From: Azohydromonas caseinilytica
GTDB lineage: Bacteria; Pseudomonadota; Gammaproteobacteria; Burkholderiales; Burkholderiaceae_C
Direction: 5' to 3'
Length of the DNA stretch: 64,000 nt
Assembly (NCBI RefSeq): GCF_012927045.1
Contig: NZ_JABBFW010000007.1
Location: forward strand, 1 to 64,000
Numbering within the stretch: position 1 is the first letter of the stretch; every line of letters starts with the position of its first letter. Both the position numbers and the translations under genes were made by a program. The notes below the pieces were generated by a model. It saw only the letters and a list, made by a program, of their open reading frames with translations, ran no database searches and was not told the DNA's origin. Shown here one piece after another: positions 20,676-28,718 of this stretch.

Positions 20676-21133
20676 TGCTCAAACCCATTCTCCTCGTCGA
20701 AGACGACGCGCGAGATCTCGAACTCACGCTGGTGGCGCTGGAGCGCAGCCAGCTGGCCAACGAAGTGGTCATCGTGCGCGACGGCGCCGCGGCGCTGGAC
20801 TACCTGAGCCGCGAAGGCGACTACGCCGAGCGCCCGGCCGGCAACCCGGCGGTGATCCTGCTGGACCTGAAGCTGCCCAAGGTCAACGGGCTGGAGGTGC
20901 TGCAGGCGGTGCGCGCCTCGGAGGTGCTGCGCAGCATCCCGGTGGTGATGCTGACCTCCTCGCAGGAGGAGTCCGACGTGGTGCGCAGCTACGCGCTGGG
21001 CGTCAACGCCTACGTGGTCAAGCCCGTGGAGTTCAAGCAGTTCATCACCGCCATCGCCGACCTGGGCATGTTCTGGGCGGTGCTCAACGAGCCGCCGCCG
21101 GGCTCCGTGAAGGCCTCGCGCCGGGCGGAATGA
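20675..21133 (+). CDS. Single-domain response regulator (phytochrome partner, Rcp1-like)
   Basis: The 152-residue product is a lone receiver: acidic pocket at 10-11, phospho-Asp64 (ILLDLKLPKVNG), Thr94 and Lys116. The spacer between beta2 and beta3 is longer than in CheY, as in phytochrome-linked Rcp1-type regulators. There is no output domain, so it must act through protein contact or pass phosphate on. The start codon shares a base with the bphP stop. The next gene, a receiver-kinase hybrid, begins 16 bases later and could be the next step. Confidence 0.93.
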   Translation: MLKPILLVEDDARDLELTLVALERSQLANEVVIVRDGAAALDYLSREGDYAERPAGNPAVILLDLKLPKVNGLEVLQAVRASEVLRSIPVVMLTSSQEESDVVRSYALGVNAYVVKPVEFKQFITAIADLGMFWAVLNEPPPGSVKASRRAE

Positions 21134-21149
21134 GCAGGAGACCCGTCCG

Positions 21150-23081
21150 ATGACCGAGTTCCGCGACCGGCCGCTGCAGGTGCTGCTGCTGGAAGACTCC
21201 CGCTTCGACGCCGAGCTGATCCGCGAGGCGCTGTGCACGCACTACCCGCAGGCGCGGCTGGCCGTGGTGAGCAACGAGGCGGGCTTCGTCCAGGGCCTGC
21301 GCGCCATGCCGGCGCTGGTGCTCTCGGACTACGAGCTGCCGGGCTTCAGCGGCGCGCAGGCGCTGGAGCTGGCGCGCGCGCTGGCGCCGGGCGTGCCCTT
21401 CATCTTCGTCTCCGGCGTCATCGGCGAGGACAACGCGGTGGAGATGCTCAAGCGCGGCGCCACCGACTACGTCAGCAAGCAGCGCCTGCAGCGCCTGCCG
21501 GTGGTGGTGGAGCGCGCGCTGCGCGAGGTGGCCGAGCGCGACGGGCGCGACCGCGCCGAGCGCCAGCTGCGCGAGGCCGACGCGCTGTTCGCGCGCGTGG
21601 TGGACGCGCTGCACGACTACGCCGTGGTCGTGCTCGACACCGAGGGCCGCATCCGCAGCTGGAACCGCGGCGCGCAGGACGTGTTCGGCTTCGGGCGCGA
21701 CCAGGTGCTGGGGCTGCGCGCCGACCTGCTGCACGTGCCCGAGGACCGCGACGCGCAGGTGTTCGAGGCCGGGCTGCGCCGGGCGCTGGCCGAAGGCAAG
21801 GCGGTGGACGCGCACTGGATGATGCGCATCGACGGCACCCGGCTGCGCGTGGAAGGCCTGACCATGCCGCTGCACGACGACGCGGGAGCGCACAGCGGCT
21901 TCTGCAAGCTGGTGCACGACGTGACCGAGGCCCATGTCCACGAGGCGCGGCTGCGCGTGGCCAAGGAGGAGGCCGAGCAGGCCAACCAGGCCAAGGACCG
22001 CTTCCTGGCCATGCTTTCGCACGAGCTGCGCACGCCGCTCACGCCCATCGCCTCCGCGGTCTACATGCTGGAGCAGGTGGCGCAGGTGCCGGCGCCCTAC
22101 CGCAAGCTGCTGCCCATGATCCGGCGCAACGTGGCGCTGGAGGCGCGGCTGATCGAGGACCTGCTGGACCTGACCTCCATCACCGCGGGCAAGCTGGTGC
22201 TGCACCTGCAGCCGGTGGACATGCACCGGCTGGTGCAGGCCGTGGCGGAGATGCTGGCCGACGACATCCAGGCCAAGCAGCTGCGCGTGACGCTGGCGCT
22301 GGAGGCCTTGCGCAGCACCGTGCTGGCCGACGAGGCGCGCATGCAGCAGGTGCTGTGGAATGTGGTGCGCAACGCCATCAAGTTCACGCCCGAGGGCGGG
22401 CACATCGAGCTGCGCACGGCTGCCGTGGACGGCAGCTTCACCTTCACCTGCACCGACGACGGCATCGGTATCGACGCCGAGGCGCTGCCGCAGCTGTTCA
22501 CGGCCTTCCGCCAGGCCGAGGGCCATGTGCCCAAGCGCTTCGGCGGGCTGGGCCTGGGCCTGGCCATCGCGCGCGGACTGGTCGGCGAGCATGGCGGCAG
22601 CATCAGCGCGGCCAGCGACGGGCTGGGCCTGGGCACCACGGTGACGATCCGCGTGCCGGTGTCGCAGCAGCCCGCGCACAGTGCCGACGGCGTGGCCCTG
22701 CCGGCGCAGGCCGGGGACGACGGCACGCGGCTGCTGCTGGTCGAGGACAACGAGGACGCGGCCGAGGCGATGCGGCTCTCGCTCGAAGGCCTGGGCTACC
22801 GCGTCACGCACGTGGGCACGCGCGCCGATGCGCTGCAGGCGGCGCAGGGCAGCCGCTTCGACGTGGTGCTGACCGACCTGGGCCTGCCCGACGGCAGCGG
22901 CATCGACGTGGGCCGCGCGCTGTGCGGTGCCTGCCCGGTGATCGCGCTCAGCGGCTACGGTGCGCCGGCCGACGTGGAGCGCTCGCAGCGCGCCGGCTTC
23001 TCAGGCCACGTGGTCAAGCCGGCCGACCCGGCCGTGGTGCACTCGCTGCTGCAGCGGGTGCTGGCACAGCGGGCGCATTGA
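21150..23081 (+). CDS. Hybrid kinase: receiver-PAS-HisKA-HATPase-receiver
   Basis: The 643-residue soluble product has a first receiver with Asp60 (LVLSDYELPG), a PAS domain (about 145-260), HisKA with His291 (LSHELRTPLTP), HATPase_c (WNVVRNAIKFT, DDGIGID, GLGLGLAIA) and a second receiver with Asp576 (LTDLGLPDGSG). AGGAGA lies upstream of the ATG. It is the last gene of the bphO-bphP run and probably co-transcribed with it, so it may integrate light input with other signals. Phosphorelay residues appear intact. Confidence 0.92.
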   Translation: MTEFRDRPLQVLLLEDSRFDAELIREALCTHYPQARLAVVSNEAGFVQGLRAMPALVLSDYELPGFSGAQALELARALAPGVPFIFVSGVIGEDNAVEMLKRGATDYVSKQRLQRLPVVVERALREVAERDGRDRAERQLREADALFARVVDALHDYAVVVLDTEGRIRSWNRGAQDVFGFGRDQVLGLRADLLHVPEDRDAQVFEAGLRRALAEGKAVDAHWMMRIDGTRLRVEGLTMPLHDDAGAHSGFCKLVHDVTEAHVHEARLRVAKEEAEQANQAKDRFLAMLSHELRTPLTPIASAVYMLEQVAQVPAPYRKLLPMIRRNVALEARLIEDLLDLTSITAGKLVLHLQPVDMHRLVQAVAEMLADDIQAKQLRVTLALEALRSTVLADEARMQQVLWNVVRNAIKFTPEGGHIELRTAAVDGSFTFTCTDDGIGIDAEALPQLFTAFRQAEGHVPKRFGGLGLGLAIARGLVGEHGGSISAASDGLGLGTTVTIRVPVSQQPAHSADGVALPAQAGDDGTRLLLVEDNEDAAEAMRLSLEGLGYRVTHVGTRADALQAAQGSRFDVVLTDLGLPDGSGIDVGRALCGACPVIALSGYGAPADVERSQRAGFSGHVVKPADPAVVHSLLQRVLAQRAH

Positions 23082-23082
23082 G

Positions 23083-23104
23083 CCGCCCGGGTCGCGCCGG
23101 GCGG
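23083..23104. terminator. Hairpin between convergent genes
   Basis: CCGCCCGG and CCGGGCGG form a perfect 8-bp stem with a 6-base loop directly after the kinase stop and 5 bp before the converging gene's stop. It fits a bidirectional terminator, although no T-run follows. Confidence 0.45.
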
Positions 23105-23108
23105 TGAG

Positions 23109-23540
23109 TCACTGCGGATCGGGCGCAGCGTCCAGCATCCGCTCCAGCCACTCGGGGCCCAGGGCCTTGAGCTTTTCCCAGCGTGCGTCGTTGAGCTGGA
23201 TGGTGCGCAGCTTGGTGCGCTGATCGACGGCCAGGACGGGCGCCTGTCCCGGCCGGCCGCGGCGCAGTTCCAGCCCGCCCGGGTTGAGGCCGAGGATGCG
23301 CGCGGCCTCGCGCAGCGCATTGCCCATCACCAGGTGGCCCTCGTCCTCGCGCCAGGGCTGGGAGGTCATGCGCCCCAGTTGCCGGCGCGCCTCCTCGCGC
23401 AGCGCCGCCGCCTGGTCGGGCGTGATGCGGGCGCCGTAGTTCAGCAGCTGCAGCGGCATGGCCGCGATGGCGGCCTGGTGCGCCTCCTGGAGCGCCTCGT
23501 CGTGCGCCGCGGTGTCTTTTCGTGCGTAGCTGGTGGCCAT
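23109..23540 (-). CDS. Hypothetical protein, 143 residues
   Basis: I do not recognise the family. It is soluble, rich in Ala, Arg and Gln, and mostly helical by eye, with a helical N-terminal half (EALQEAHQAAIAAMPLQLL) and a C-terminal half with a WEKLKALGPEWLERML helix. The ATG at 23540 has a GGGAG about 9 bases upstream. It converges with the hybrid kinase and is followed at its 5' side by a 160-bp gap to the YqaE-like gene on the same strand. No function is proposed. Confidence 0.7.
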   Translation of the reverse strand: MATSYARKDTAAHDEALQEAHQAAIAAMPLQLLNYGARITPDQAAALREEARRQLGRMTSQPWREDEGHLVMGNALREAARILGLNPGGLELRRGRPGQAPVLAVDQRTKLRTIQLNDARWEKLKALGPEWLERMLDAAPDPQ

Positions 23541-23701
23541 AGGCCTGTGTCTCCCTGCCAGGAATTGAAGGATCGAAGGCGGCACGCTGCCGGCCTTGTG
23601 GGGCTCACGATACCGCGCCGGCCCAGGCGGGCGCCGTCGTTGCGCCTCGCGCGCCGGCGTCGGCGAAGGGTTCCAGGGTGATGTCGAGGCAGCGCGGGGA
23701 T

Positions 23702-23899
23702 TCAGACGCCGGGCCGGCGCATCGCCTGCGCGATTTTCTTGTCGGTCTTGTACTGGCTCAGCGCATACACGGCCCAGATCGCCGCCGGCAGCCAGCCGAT
23801 GAGAGTGACCTGCAGGATCAGGCAAATCACGCCGGAAATCGGCCGGCCGATGGTGAAGAACACCACGAAGGGCAGAAAAATGGCGAGCAGCAGGCGCAT
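23702..23899 (-). CDS. YqaE/Pmp3-family small membrane protein
   Basis: The 65-residue product has two hydrophobic helices (about 3-20 and 22-46) and the family pattern RLLLAIFLPFVVFF plus CLILQVTLIGWLPAAIWAVYAL. Members are small membrane proteins induced by salt, cold or envelope stress in many organisms. GGAG sits 7 bases before the ATG. The C-terminus is a short basic tail. It stands alone between two uncharacterised genes. Confidence 0.93.
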   Translation of the reverse strand: MRLLLAIFLPFVVFFTIGRPISGVICLILQVTLIGWLPAAIWAVYALSQYKTDKKIAQAMRRPGV

Positions 23900-23982
23900 G
23901 GACGGGCTCCGGAGCGTGAAGGCAGCCGCCAGCAGTCAGCAAGCGCCATACCGCCGCCGCGGGTGCTCCAGGGCCCGTGATC

Positions 23983-24849
23983 TCACAGAGGCTTCTGGTC
24001 CGGCGGCGCGGTGATGATCTCGATGACCTTCACCGCCAGCCCGCCGCCGGGCACGAAGGCGCCGGCGATCTCGGCGCCGGCCTCGAACAGCATCTCGCGG
24101 GTCATGATGGCGTCGATCTTTTCCTTGAACCACTGGCCGTTCTCGGCCACCTCGCCGCTGATGCCGTCCACCTCGATCACGCCCAGCTTGTCCTCGGTGG
24201 TCCAGGCAAATTCGAAGGCGAATACCGGGCGGTAGTAAAGGTGGAATTTTTCCAGCGTGCGCTCGTCGCGCTGCACCTCATGGGCATTGATGACTTCGCT
24301 GGAAAGAATCTGGTCCACCTTTTGCCGCACCGTGGGAGCGCGCAATTGCGGCAGTACCGCGCCGGGCAGATTCAGCACCGCCTGCTCCCGGGCTTCGGGG
24401 CGGCCGACGTAGTTTTCGAGTATGCCCTTCTTCAATTCCCGGCCCAGGCCGTCCACGCAGGCCACGTAATCGATCTTGCGGCGGCAGAATTCGATGGCCG
24501 GCAAATCGATGACGCGGCGCTTGCCCTGCGCATTCACCGGATATTCGCGGCCATCGAGCAGCACCTTGTGCGCGTGGGGGTTGCCCACGTCCACGGCGTA
24601 AGTGATTTCCTTGGAGAAATCGACATCGCGCCCGGCGACCACGTACCAGAAAGGCTCGTAGCGCAACTCGTGCTTGGTCGGCAGGACGGTTTCGTCCTTG
24701 GGCCGGTTGAAGGGGTTGAGCCGGGCCAGCCGGCCAAAGGCATTGAGCTTGTTGCGCTTGGCCTGCTCCATGGCCGCGCCCAGGGGGAACACCGGATCGA
24801 AGACGAAGATCTTGGCGGCGTCGTCGCTCAGCCGGATCAGGTCTGGCAT
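23983..24849 (-). CDS. Hypothetical protein, 288 residues
   Basis: I do not recognise the family. It appears soluble, with a mixed alpha/beta composition and a glycine-rich, hydrophobic C-terminal segment (AGAFVPGGGLAVKVIEII). The ATG at 24849 was chosen because it starts the well-formed MPDLIRLSDDAAKIFVF and has AAAGGA about 9 bases upstream. Codons such as AAT, ATT and TTT are more frequent than in neighbours, which hints at a different origin. It may belong with the other unknown genes on the same strand up to 27.9 kb. Confidence 0.75.
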   Translation of the reverse strand: MPDLIRLSDDAAKIFVFDPVFPLGAAMEQAKRNKLNAFGRLARLNPFNRPKDETVLPTKHELRYEPFWYVVAGRDVDFSKEITYAVDVGNPHAHKVLLDGREYPVNAQGKRRVIDLPAIEFCRRKIDYVACVDGLGRELKKGILENYVGRPEAREQAVLNLPGAVLPQLRAPTVRQKVDQILSSEVINAHEVQRDERTLEKFHLYYRPVFAFEFAWTTEDKLGVIEVDGISGEVAENGQWFKEKIDAIMTREMLFEAGAEIAGAFVPGGGLAVKVIEIITAPPDQKPL

Positions 24850-25158
24850 GGGGCCCGTTCCTTTCGGCCCACCGCTGCTCCGGACTGGGGCACACCGTGG
24901 GAGGAACAGCGGACCGCCGGCGCAGGTCAGGCGCGCCAGCCGGCTGTGCTTCGGGTGGGTCCTGTGGCGGCAGGCTGCCCCGATTGTCCGGCGCACGGGT
25001 CGCGGCGTCGATCGCGCCAGGAAATTGGTCACTTCAGGCCGTGACCATGAGAGGCAAGAAAAGGCGCACCGCCCGCTATGCAGCGCACGTTCACGCGGAG
25101 GCCACCTCCGGTGAGCGTGAGGATTTCTCCTGGCGGCGCGCGAGCCCCCCCTGAGCAA
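24850..25158. other. 309-bp intergenic region
   Basis: It probably holds the promoter of the gene ending at 23983. A 35-codon + strand frame at 25047-25154 was noted, but it lacks a good ribosome-binding site. No other feature was seen. Confidence 0.4.
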
Positions 25159-25269
25159 TCAATACCAGTAAATCAGATGATGTTTGGTGGCCCAAGCCAA
25201 TGCGAAATCCGCCGCGCCCGGTTTCAGGGTGTCCATGGCCATCCAAAGCCAAAGCAGTGCAACGCTCAT
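25159..25269 (-). CDS. Putative 36-residue small protein
   Basis: The frame opens MSVALLWLWMAMDTLKPG and ends HHLIYWY. A perfect AAGGGAG lies 7 bases before the ATG, one of the best ribosome-binding sites in the window. Four Trp, two Tyr and a hydrophobic N-terminal segment suggest a membrane-associated peptide. An inverted repeat CACGCC/GGCGTG (25296-25313) lies in the presumed 5' leader and an ATATTA patch (25320-25325) could be part of a promoter on this strand. I know of no homologue. Confidence 0.5.
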   Translation of the reverse strand: MSVALLWLWMAMDTLKPGAADFALAWATKHHLIYWY

Positions 25270-25704
25270 GCAGCAACTCCCTTGATATTGAACTCCACGC
25301 CGCGGAAGGCGTGAGAAGAATATTAGCGCGCAGCCACGCCCATATTGAAGTTTTCAGCCTGGGTTTATTCTCCTGGGGCCAATGTCCTGGGGCATGACCC
25401 GCGGGACCATGACAAAGCTCCCGGGCCCGGGCGTCGGAACCCGGGAGGCGCCGGGGAGCCGGTTTTCGCAGAGCCGCTGGCCACCCGCGCGGACGCCGCG
25501 TGGCCAGCCCCGGGGAATGGGACATGCGTCACTCCAGGCCCGGCAGCACGGAGCCGGGCACAGCCGCCTATGCAGGCACCGTACCGCGCATGCCGCCACG
25601 GGCTTGCCGGGCTCCGCCGCCGACGCGCGGTGCGCCGCATGCCGGATGCCCGGGCAACCGGCGGGAGCTGGCTGGAATGCCGGCCGCGCTCCTGGCCGGC
25701 GGCG
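25270..25704. other. 435-bp intergenic region
   Basis: It includes an AT-richer part (25280-25380) with the candidate leader of the 36-residue ORF and a GC-rich part without a convincing gene. No repeats or RNA genes were recognised in the GC-rich part. Confidence 0.4.
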
Positions 25705-26469
25705 TCAGCCCATCCGGGCAGCCACCTCGAACAGGCGCGGATCGCGGCCGTCGAACCAGGCCTGCCAGGCCTGGGCCACGACCCGAACCTCATCGGCGCG
25801 AAGCCGCCCGAGCATGGCTTTCAGTTCCGACAAGGACTGCGCCAGCGAAGCGGCCCGCTCCCTGCTGATTTCCACCGCCTTGGTCTGCACCAGGTAGTAA
25901 TGCCCGCTCCATGCGGTGTGCTGCCAGTCGAAATGCAGGTCGAAATCGATCACCACCCATTCATGCGCCGTGGCCGCGGGTGCCTTGATGCTGAACGGGA
26001 TTTTCGAGAAGGCGGCGTCCATCTGGTCCACGAATTGCCGCAGAAAATAATCGCGCAGCGCCTCGCCGCCCTGCAGCCGTGTCAGCACATGCGAGGACGC
26101 CAGGCGCTCGGACATGCCCCGCAAGGCCACCGCATTGACCAGGAAGCGGGGAATGACGAAAGGGCGCCAGTCGGCCACGAATTTGTCGGGCTCCACGATT
26201 TGGGCCAATTCGCCGGGCAGGCGCGGATAGCGTGCCGCTTCGTCCTGAAGGGCCGCGCCCAACGTGCCGCTGGTGGCGGCCGCGTCCAGTTCGCTCCACA
26301 GGATGCTGCGCGCCTTGCGATGGCGCCCCAGCATGCAAAAGCGCTGCCGCTCGGCCAGGCTTTTGACGACTGCCTGCCCTTGTCCGGACGCCCACGTGCT
26401 GAAACCCGGAGCCTGGCCCAATTTTCCCGTGTAAATCAGCGTGCCGCCCACGTTCTTTATCCAACCCAT
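25705..26469 (-). CDS. Hypothetical protein, 254 residues
   Basis: I do not recognise the family. It is a soluble-looking alpha/beta protein with WVVIDFDLHFDWQHTAWSGHYYLVQTKAVEI near the middle-to-end and a helical C-terminus. The ATG at 26469 has GGGAGG 6 bases upstream, which decides the start (MGWIKNVGGTLIYTGK). Its codon use is less GC-biased than in the signalling island. It could form a unit with the other uncharacterised genes nearby, but gaps of more than 200 bp separate them. Confidence 0.72.
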   Translation of the reverse strand: MGWIKNVGGTLIYTGKLGQAPGFSTWASGQGQAVVKSLAERQRFCMLGRHRKARSILWSELDAAATSGTLGAALQDEAARYPRLPGELAQIVEPDKFVADWRPFVIPRFLVNAVALRGMSERLASSHVLTRLQGGEALRDYFLRQFVDQMDAAFSKIPFSIKAPAATAHEWVVIDFDLHFDWQHTAWSGHYYLVQTKAVEISRERAASLAQSLSELKAMLGRLRADEVRVVAQAWQAWFDGRDPRLFEVAARMG

Positions 26470-26750
26470 TCCTTGCCTCCCGTGCCACCGGAAAACAAAC
26501 AAATTCATGGCAGGGCTGCCCGGGCCATGCGTGGCAATCCACCGCCGCAACCCTTTTAAATGAGCCCCGCGCATGCCGGCACACGGGTTACCCCCCACGC
26601 TGGCACGGAGAATGAAACAACCCATGAGTGACAGTTACATGGGTAGACCAATTCATCCGCGAACGGCCTCAAGCACTATCGAAATTTACCTTTCGACAAC
26701 ACATTACCGTTCAATAAGGCTTGTTTTCGTCCCAGGCGAATTCAAGGGTC

Positions 26751-27179
26751 TCAGGCTTCAGGCCGCGATGGAGGGGCCACACTTTCCTGCTCAGGCAAGC
26801 GCGTGGCGTCGATTTCCTGAAACACTTCCTTGGCCACCAGCAGCGCGTTGACTGCCGCCGGGAAACCGGCATAGACGGCCATCTGCATGATCACTTCGAT
26901 GATGTCCTGCCTGGAGCAGCCGACATTGAGCCCGCCCTGGATATGGGCGCGCAATTCCTTGGGCGAATGCCCCAGCGTGACCAGCGAGGCGATGGTGGCA
27001 ATCTGGCGCTCGCGCGGCGAGAGAATGCCGCGCGCGTAGATGTCGCCGTACGGAAATTCAATGATGAAGCGGGCAAATTCCGGGGCAATATCCCCCAGGG
27101 CCCGCATCACGCCCTCGCCGATATGGCCGTGGATGCTGGACAGCGTGGCCTGCCCGCGCTCGAATCGGTCTGAATCCAT
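26751..27179 (-). CDS. Carboxymuconolactone decarboxylase (CMD) family protein
   Basis: The product is about 142 residues from ATG 27179 (147 from 27194). It shows the CMD-family helical core: SPRERQIATIASLVTLGHSPKELRAHIQGGLNVGCSRQDIIEVIMQ. Only one Cys is in the usual region, so the AhpD CxxC disulfide reductase motif is absent and it is closer to the gamma-CMD-like branch. Such proteins act on aromatic lactones or in peroxide defence; the substrate is not predictable. Neither start has a clear ribosome-binding site, and a strong inverted repeat (27183-27205) spans the upstream start. Confidence 0.88.
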   Translation of the reverse strand: MDSDRFERGQATLSSIHGHIGEGVMRALGDIAPEFARFIIEFPYGDIYARGILSPRERQIATIASLVTLGHSPKELRAHIQGGLNVGCSRQDIIEVIMQMAVYAGFPAAVNALLVAKEVFQEIDATRLPEQESVAPPSRPEA

Positions 27180-27182
27180 GAA

Positions 27183-27205
27183 AATGCCGGACAAAAACCG
27201 GCATT
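27183..27205. repeat. Inverted repeat at the CMD gene start
   Basis: AATGCCGG and CCGGCATT form 8-bp perfect arms around a 7-base A-rich loop, just before or across the start of the CMD-family gene. It could be an operator or an mRNA hairpin that limits translation. Confidence 0.4.
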
Positions 27206-27240
27206 CTAAATCCCGGGGGCTGGAGGCCCGGCGGCGGGAT

Positions 27241-27654
27241 TCAGGCCGGATTCCAGCGCAGGCTCATGACGGTGGAGCGCTCCAGGCAATGCCAGCGGTG
27301 ATAGAGCCCCGCACCCCAGGCCGCGAAATCCCCCGGCCGCCGCAGCAGCACCACCTCGGTGGTGTCCTCGGGAAAATCCGCCCGCCCGGAAAACTCGATG
27401 CGAAATGCCGAGCCTTCGCTCACCAGGATCGACACCGTACGCCCTTCGCTCACGGGCTTGGCGTCGCCGCTGTCGTGGCCGGCCGGGTGGTCAAACCACT
27501 TGGCGCACAGGCCCGACAGCGCCTGCTGCCGCGGCACGTGCAGCAACTCGCCCGGGCCGTGGCGGGTCCAGTCGCTGAAGCCGAGGAACCACCCGGTGCC
27601 GCGGGTGTCGGTGTCGTAGGCATTGCCGGTGATCAGGTCCATGCGCCGGATCAT
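27241..27654 (-). CDS. Hypothetical protein, 137 residues
   Basis: I do not recognise the family. The sequence is compact and beta-rich with many Gly, Trp and His (FLGFSDWTRHGPGELLHVPR, then EVVLLRRPGDFAAWGAGLYHRWHCLE), which recalls a cupin-like sandwich, but there is no clear metal motif. ATG codons at 27654 and 27642 are both possible, and neither has a strong ribosome-binding site. The next gene on the same strand ends 16 bases upstream, so the two are probably co-transcribed. Confidence 0.68.
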   Translation of the reverse strand: MIRRMDLITGNAYDTDTRGTGWFLGFSDWTRHGPGELLHVPRQQALSGLCAKWFDHPAGHDSGDAKPVSEGRTVSILVSEGSAFRIEFSGRADFPEDTTEVVLLRRPGDFAAWGAGLYHRWHCLERSTVMSLRWNPA

Positions 27655-27670
27655 GAGGGCGGGCCGGCGC

Positions 27671-27937
27671 TCAGCACCGTGAGGAGCCGGCCCGCGGCGC
27701 CTCTTGCGGCGACATGTCCTGCAAGCCCAGCAGCAGCTCGGGCCGGTCCGCCGCGCCCCACTGCGGCACACGCGGCGGGGGCGGCGCCAGCTCCCAGGGA
27801 AAGCGCTCCCCGGCGCCGGGCGCGGCCGGCGCCGGGACTGGAACCAGGACGGGCGATTCCTCGGACAGCTCGACGCCAAGCCAGTCCAGCACACGCTTGT
27901 GCCACGGCGTCATGGGCGGGGCAGCAGGGGCATTCAT
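27671..27937 (-). CDS. Hypothetical protein, 88 residues, Pro-rich
   Basis: The frame opens MNAPAAPPMTPWHKRVLDWLGVEL and continues with a Pro/Ala-rich disordered-looking part and a short conserved-looking PWELAPPPPRVPQWGAA segment. AAGGCAG lies about 7 bases before the ATG. It is likely co-transcribed with the 137-residue protein downstream. No function is proposed. Confidence 0.55.
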   Translation of the reverse strand: MNAPAAPPMTPWHKRVLDWLGVELSEESPVLVPVPAPAAPGAGERFPWELAPPPPRVPQWGAADRPELLLGLQDMSPQEAPRAGSSRC

Positions 27938-28261
27938 GCGCGCTGCCTTGCAAGCGGCGTTCCGAAATTTGTGCAGCGCACAACCACGCCCCCCGTCCCG
28001 GGGCCCTGTTGCAGGCCCGGCGTCTGGACCGGGCTGCAGTGCGTCACCGCACCCGCGTGCCGCCGCAGCGGCTGGCGCCAACGGATGCCCGTGGCAGCGG
28101 TGCCGGCGCGTCCCGGCGCACGGCGAAAGCCGGCACACCCGGCAAATGCTGCGGTCGGCGCCTACAGGGCGATGCGGCGCAGGCCTACAGGGCGGGCGCC
28201 CCGGTTGCCCCACAGTGGCTGCGCCGGCATGTGCCGGGGCCGATGCCACAAGGAGCACGCC
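27938..28261. other. 324-bp divergent intergenic region before csbD-like gene
   Basis: No gene is evident. A 12-bp direct repeat, GCCTACAGGGCG, occurs at 28160-28171 and 28183-28194, 68-102 bp before the CsbD-like start, and is a candidate regulatory element. Confidence 0.4.
28160..28194 (+). repeat. Two 12-bp direct repeats upstream of csbD-like gene
   Basis: GCCTACAGGGCG is repeated with a 23-bp period, about two helical turns. CCTACA also occurs before the glycine-zipper lipoprotein gene (36125-36130), another stress-type gene. A shared stress regulator is a guess. Confidence 0.35.
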
Positions 28262-28447
28262 ATGAACAAGGATCAAGTGAAGGGACGCATCGACGACGCC
28301 AAGGGCCGCGTCAAGGAAGCCGCGGGCGACCTCACCGGCAACCGCCAGATGCAGCAGGAAGGCCGTGCCGACCAAGTTGGCGGCACCGTGCGCAAGGGCA
28401 TGGGCGACGCCAAGGAAAGCGTCAAGAAGACCATCGACAAGCTCTGA
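28262..28447 (+). CDS. CsbD-family stress protein
   Basis: The 61-residue product matches CsbD: MNKDQVKGRIDDAKGRVKEAAG, then LTGNRQMQQEGRADQVGG and a Lys-rich C-terminus. Members are small, highly charged, abundant proteins induced by general stress; their biochemical role is unknown. AAGGAG lies just upstream of the ATG. A short Pro-rich frame follows 5 bases after the stop. Confidence 0.93.
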   Translation: MNKDQVKGRIDDAKGRVKEAAGDLTGNRQMQQEGRADQVGGTVRKGMGDAKESVKKTIDKL

Positions 28448-28452
28448 GCCGC

Positions 28453-28659
28453 ATGACGCCTCTCGCCACGCCCCAGGCGCCGCGGCGGCCGGCCCGGCCG
28501 CCGCTGTGGGCGCACATCGAGCCGCCGGAGCCGGTGATGCCGCCTTCGCCGGCCCCGGCGCCGCTGCCGCCGGGCCCCTCGCCCATCGGCGACCCGGTCA
28601 GCCCGCCGCCGTCCACCGACCCGCCCACGCCGGCGCCCCCGCCGCCGATGCCGATGTAA
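28453..28659 (+). CDS. Putative 68-residue proline-rich protein
   Basis: ATG at 28453 lies 5 bases after the csbD-like stop and opens MTPLATPQAPRRPARPP. The rest is dominated by Pro with Ala, Ser and Asp and ends PAPPPPMPM. There is no own ribosome-binding site beyond the csbD end (GAGCC), so it would rely on coupling. It is low-complexity and may be spurious, but the spacing and lack of another gene on this strand support it modestly. Confidence 0.45.
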   Translation: MTPLATPQAPRRPARPPLWAHIEPPEPVMPPSPAPAPLPPGPSPIGDPVSPPPSTDPPTPAPPPPMPM

Positions 28660-28718
28660 ACCCGCGGCGACACCCGACGCCGGCCCTCGGAGCTGGCCGC
28701 GCTTGAGGGTGGCCGACG

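Noticed and set aside
25047-25154. 35-codon + strand frame opening MRGKKRRTARYAAHVHAE
   Set aside because: Basic, low-complexity, no good ribosome-binding site, and it lies in the probable promoter region of the opposite-strand gene.
26573-26851. + strand frame of up to 92 codons opening MPAHGLPPTL
   Set aside because: It runs into the end of the CMD-family gene on the other strand and shows no protein-like pattern; the upstream GGAGA is too close to the inner ATG.
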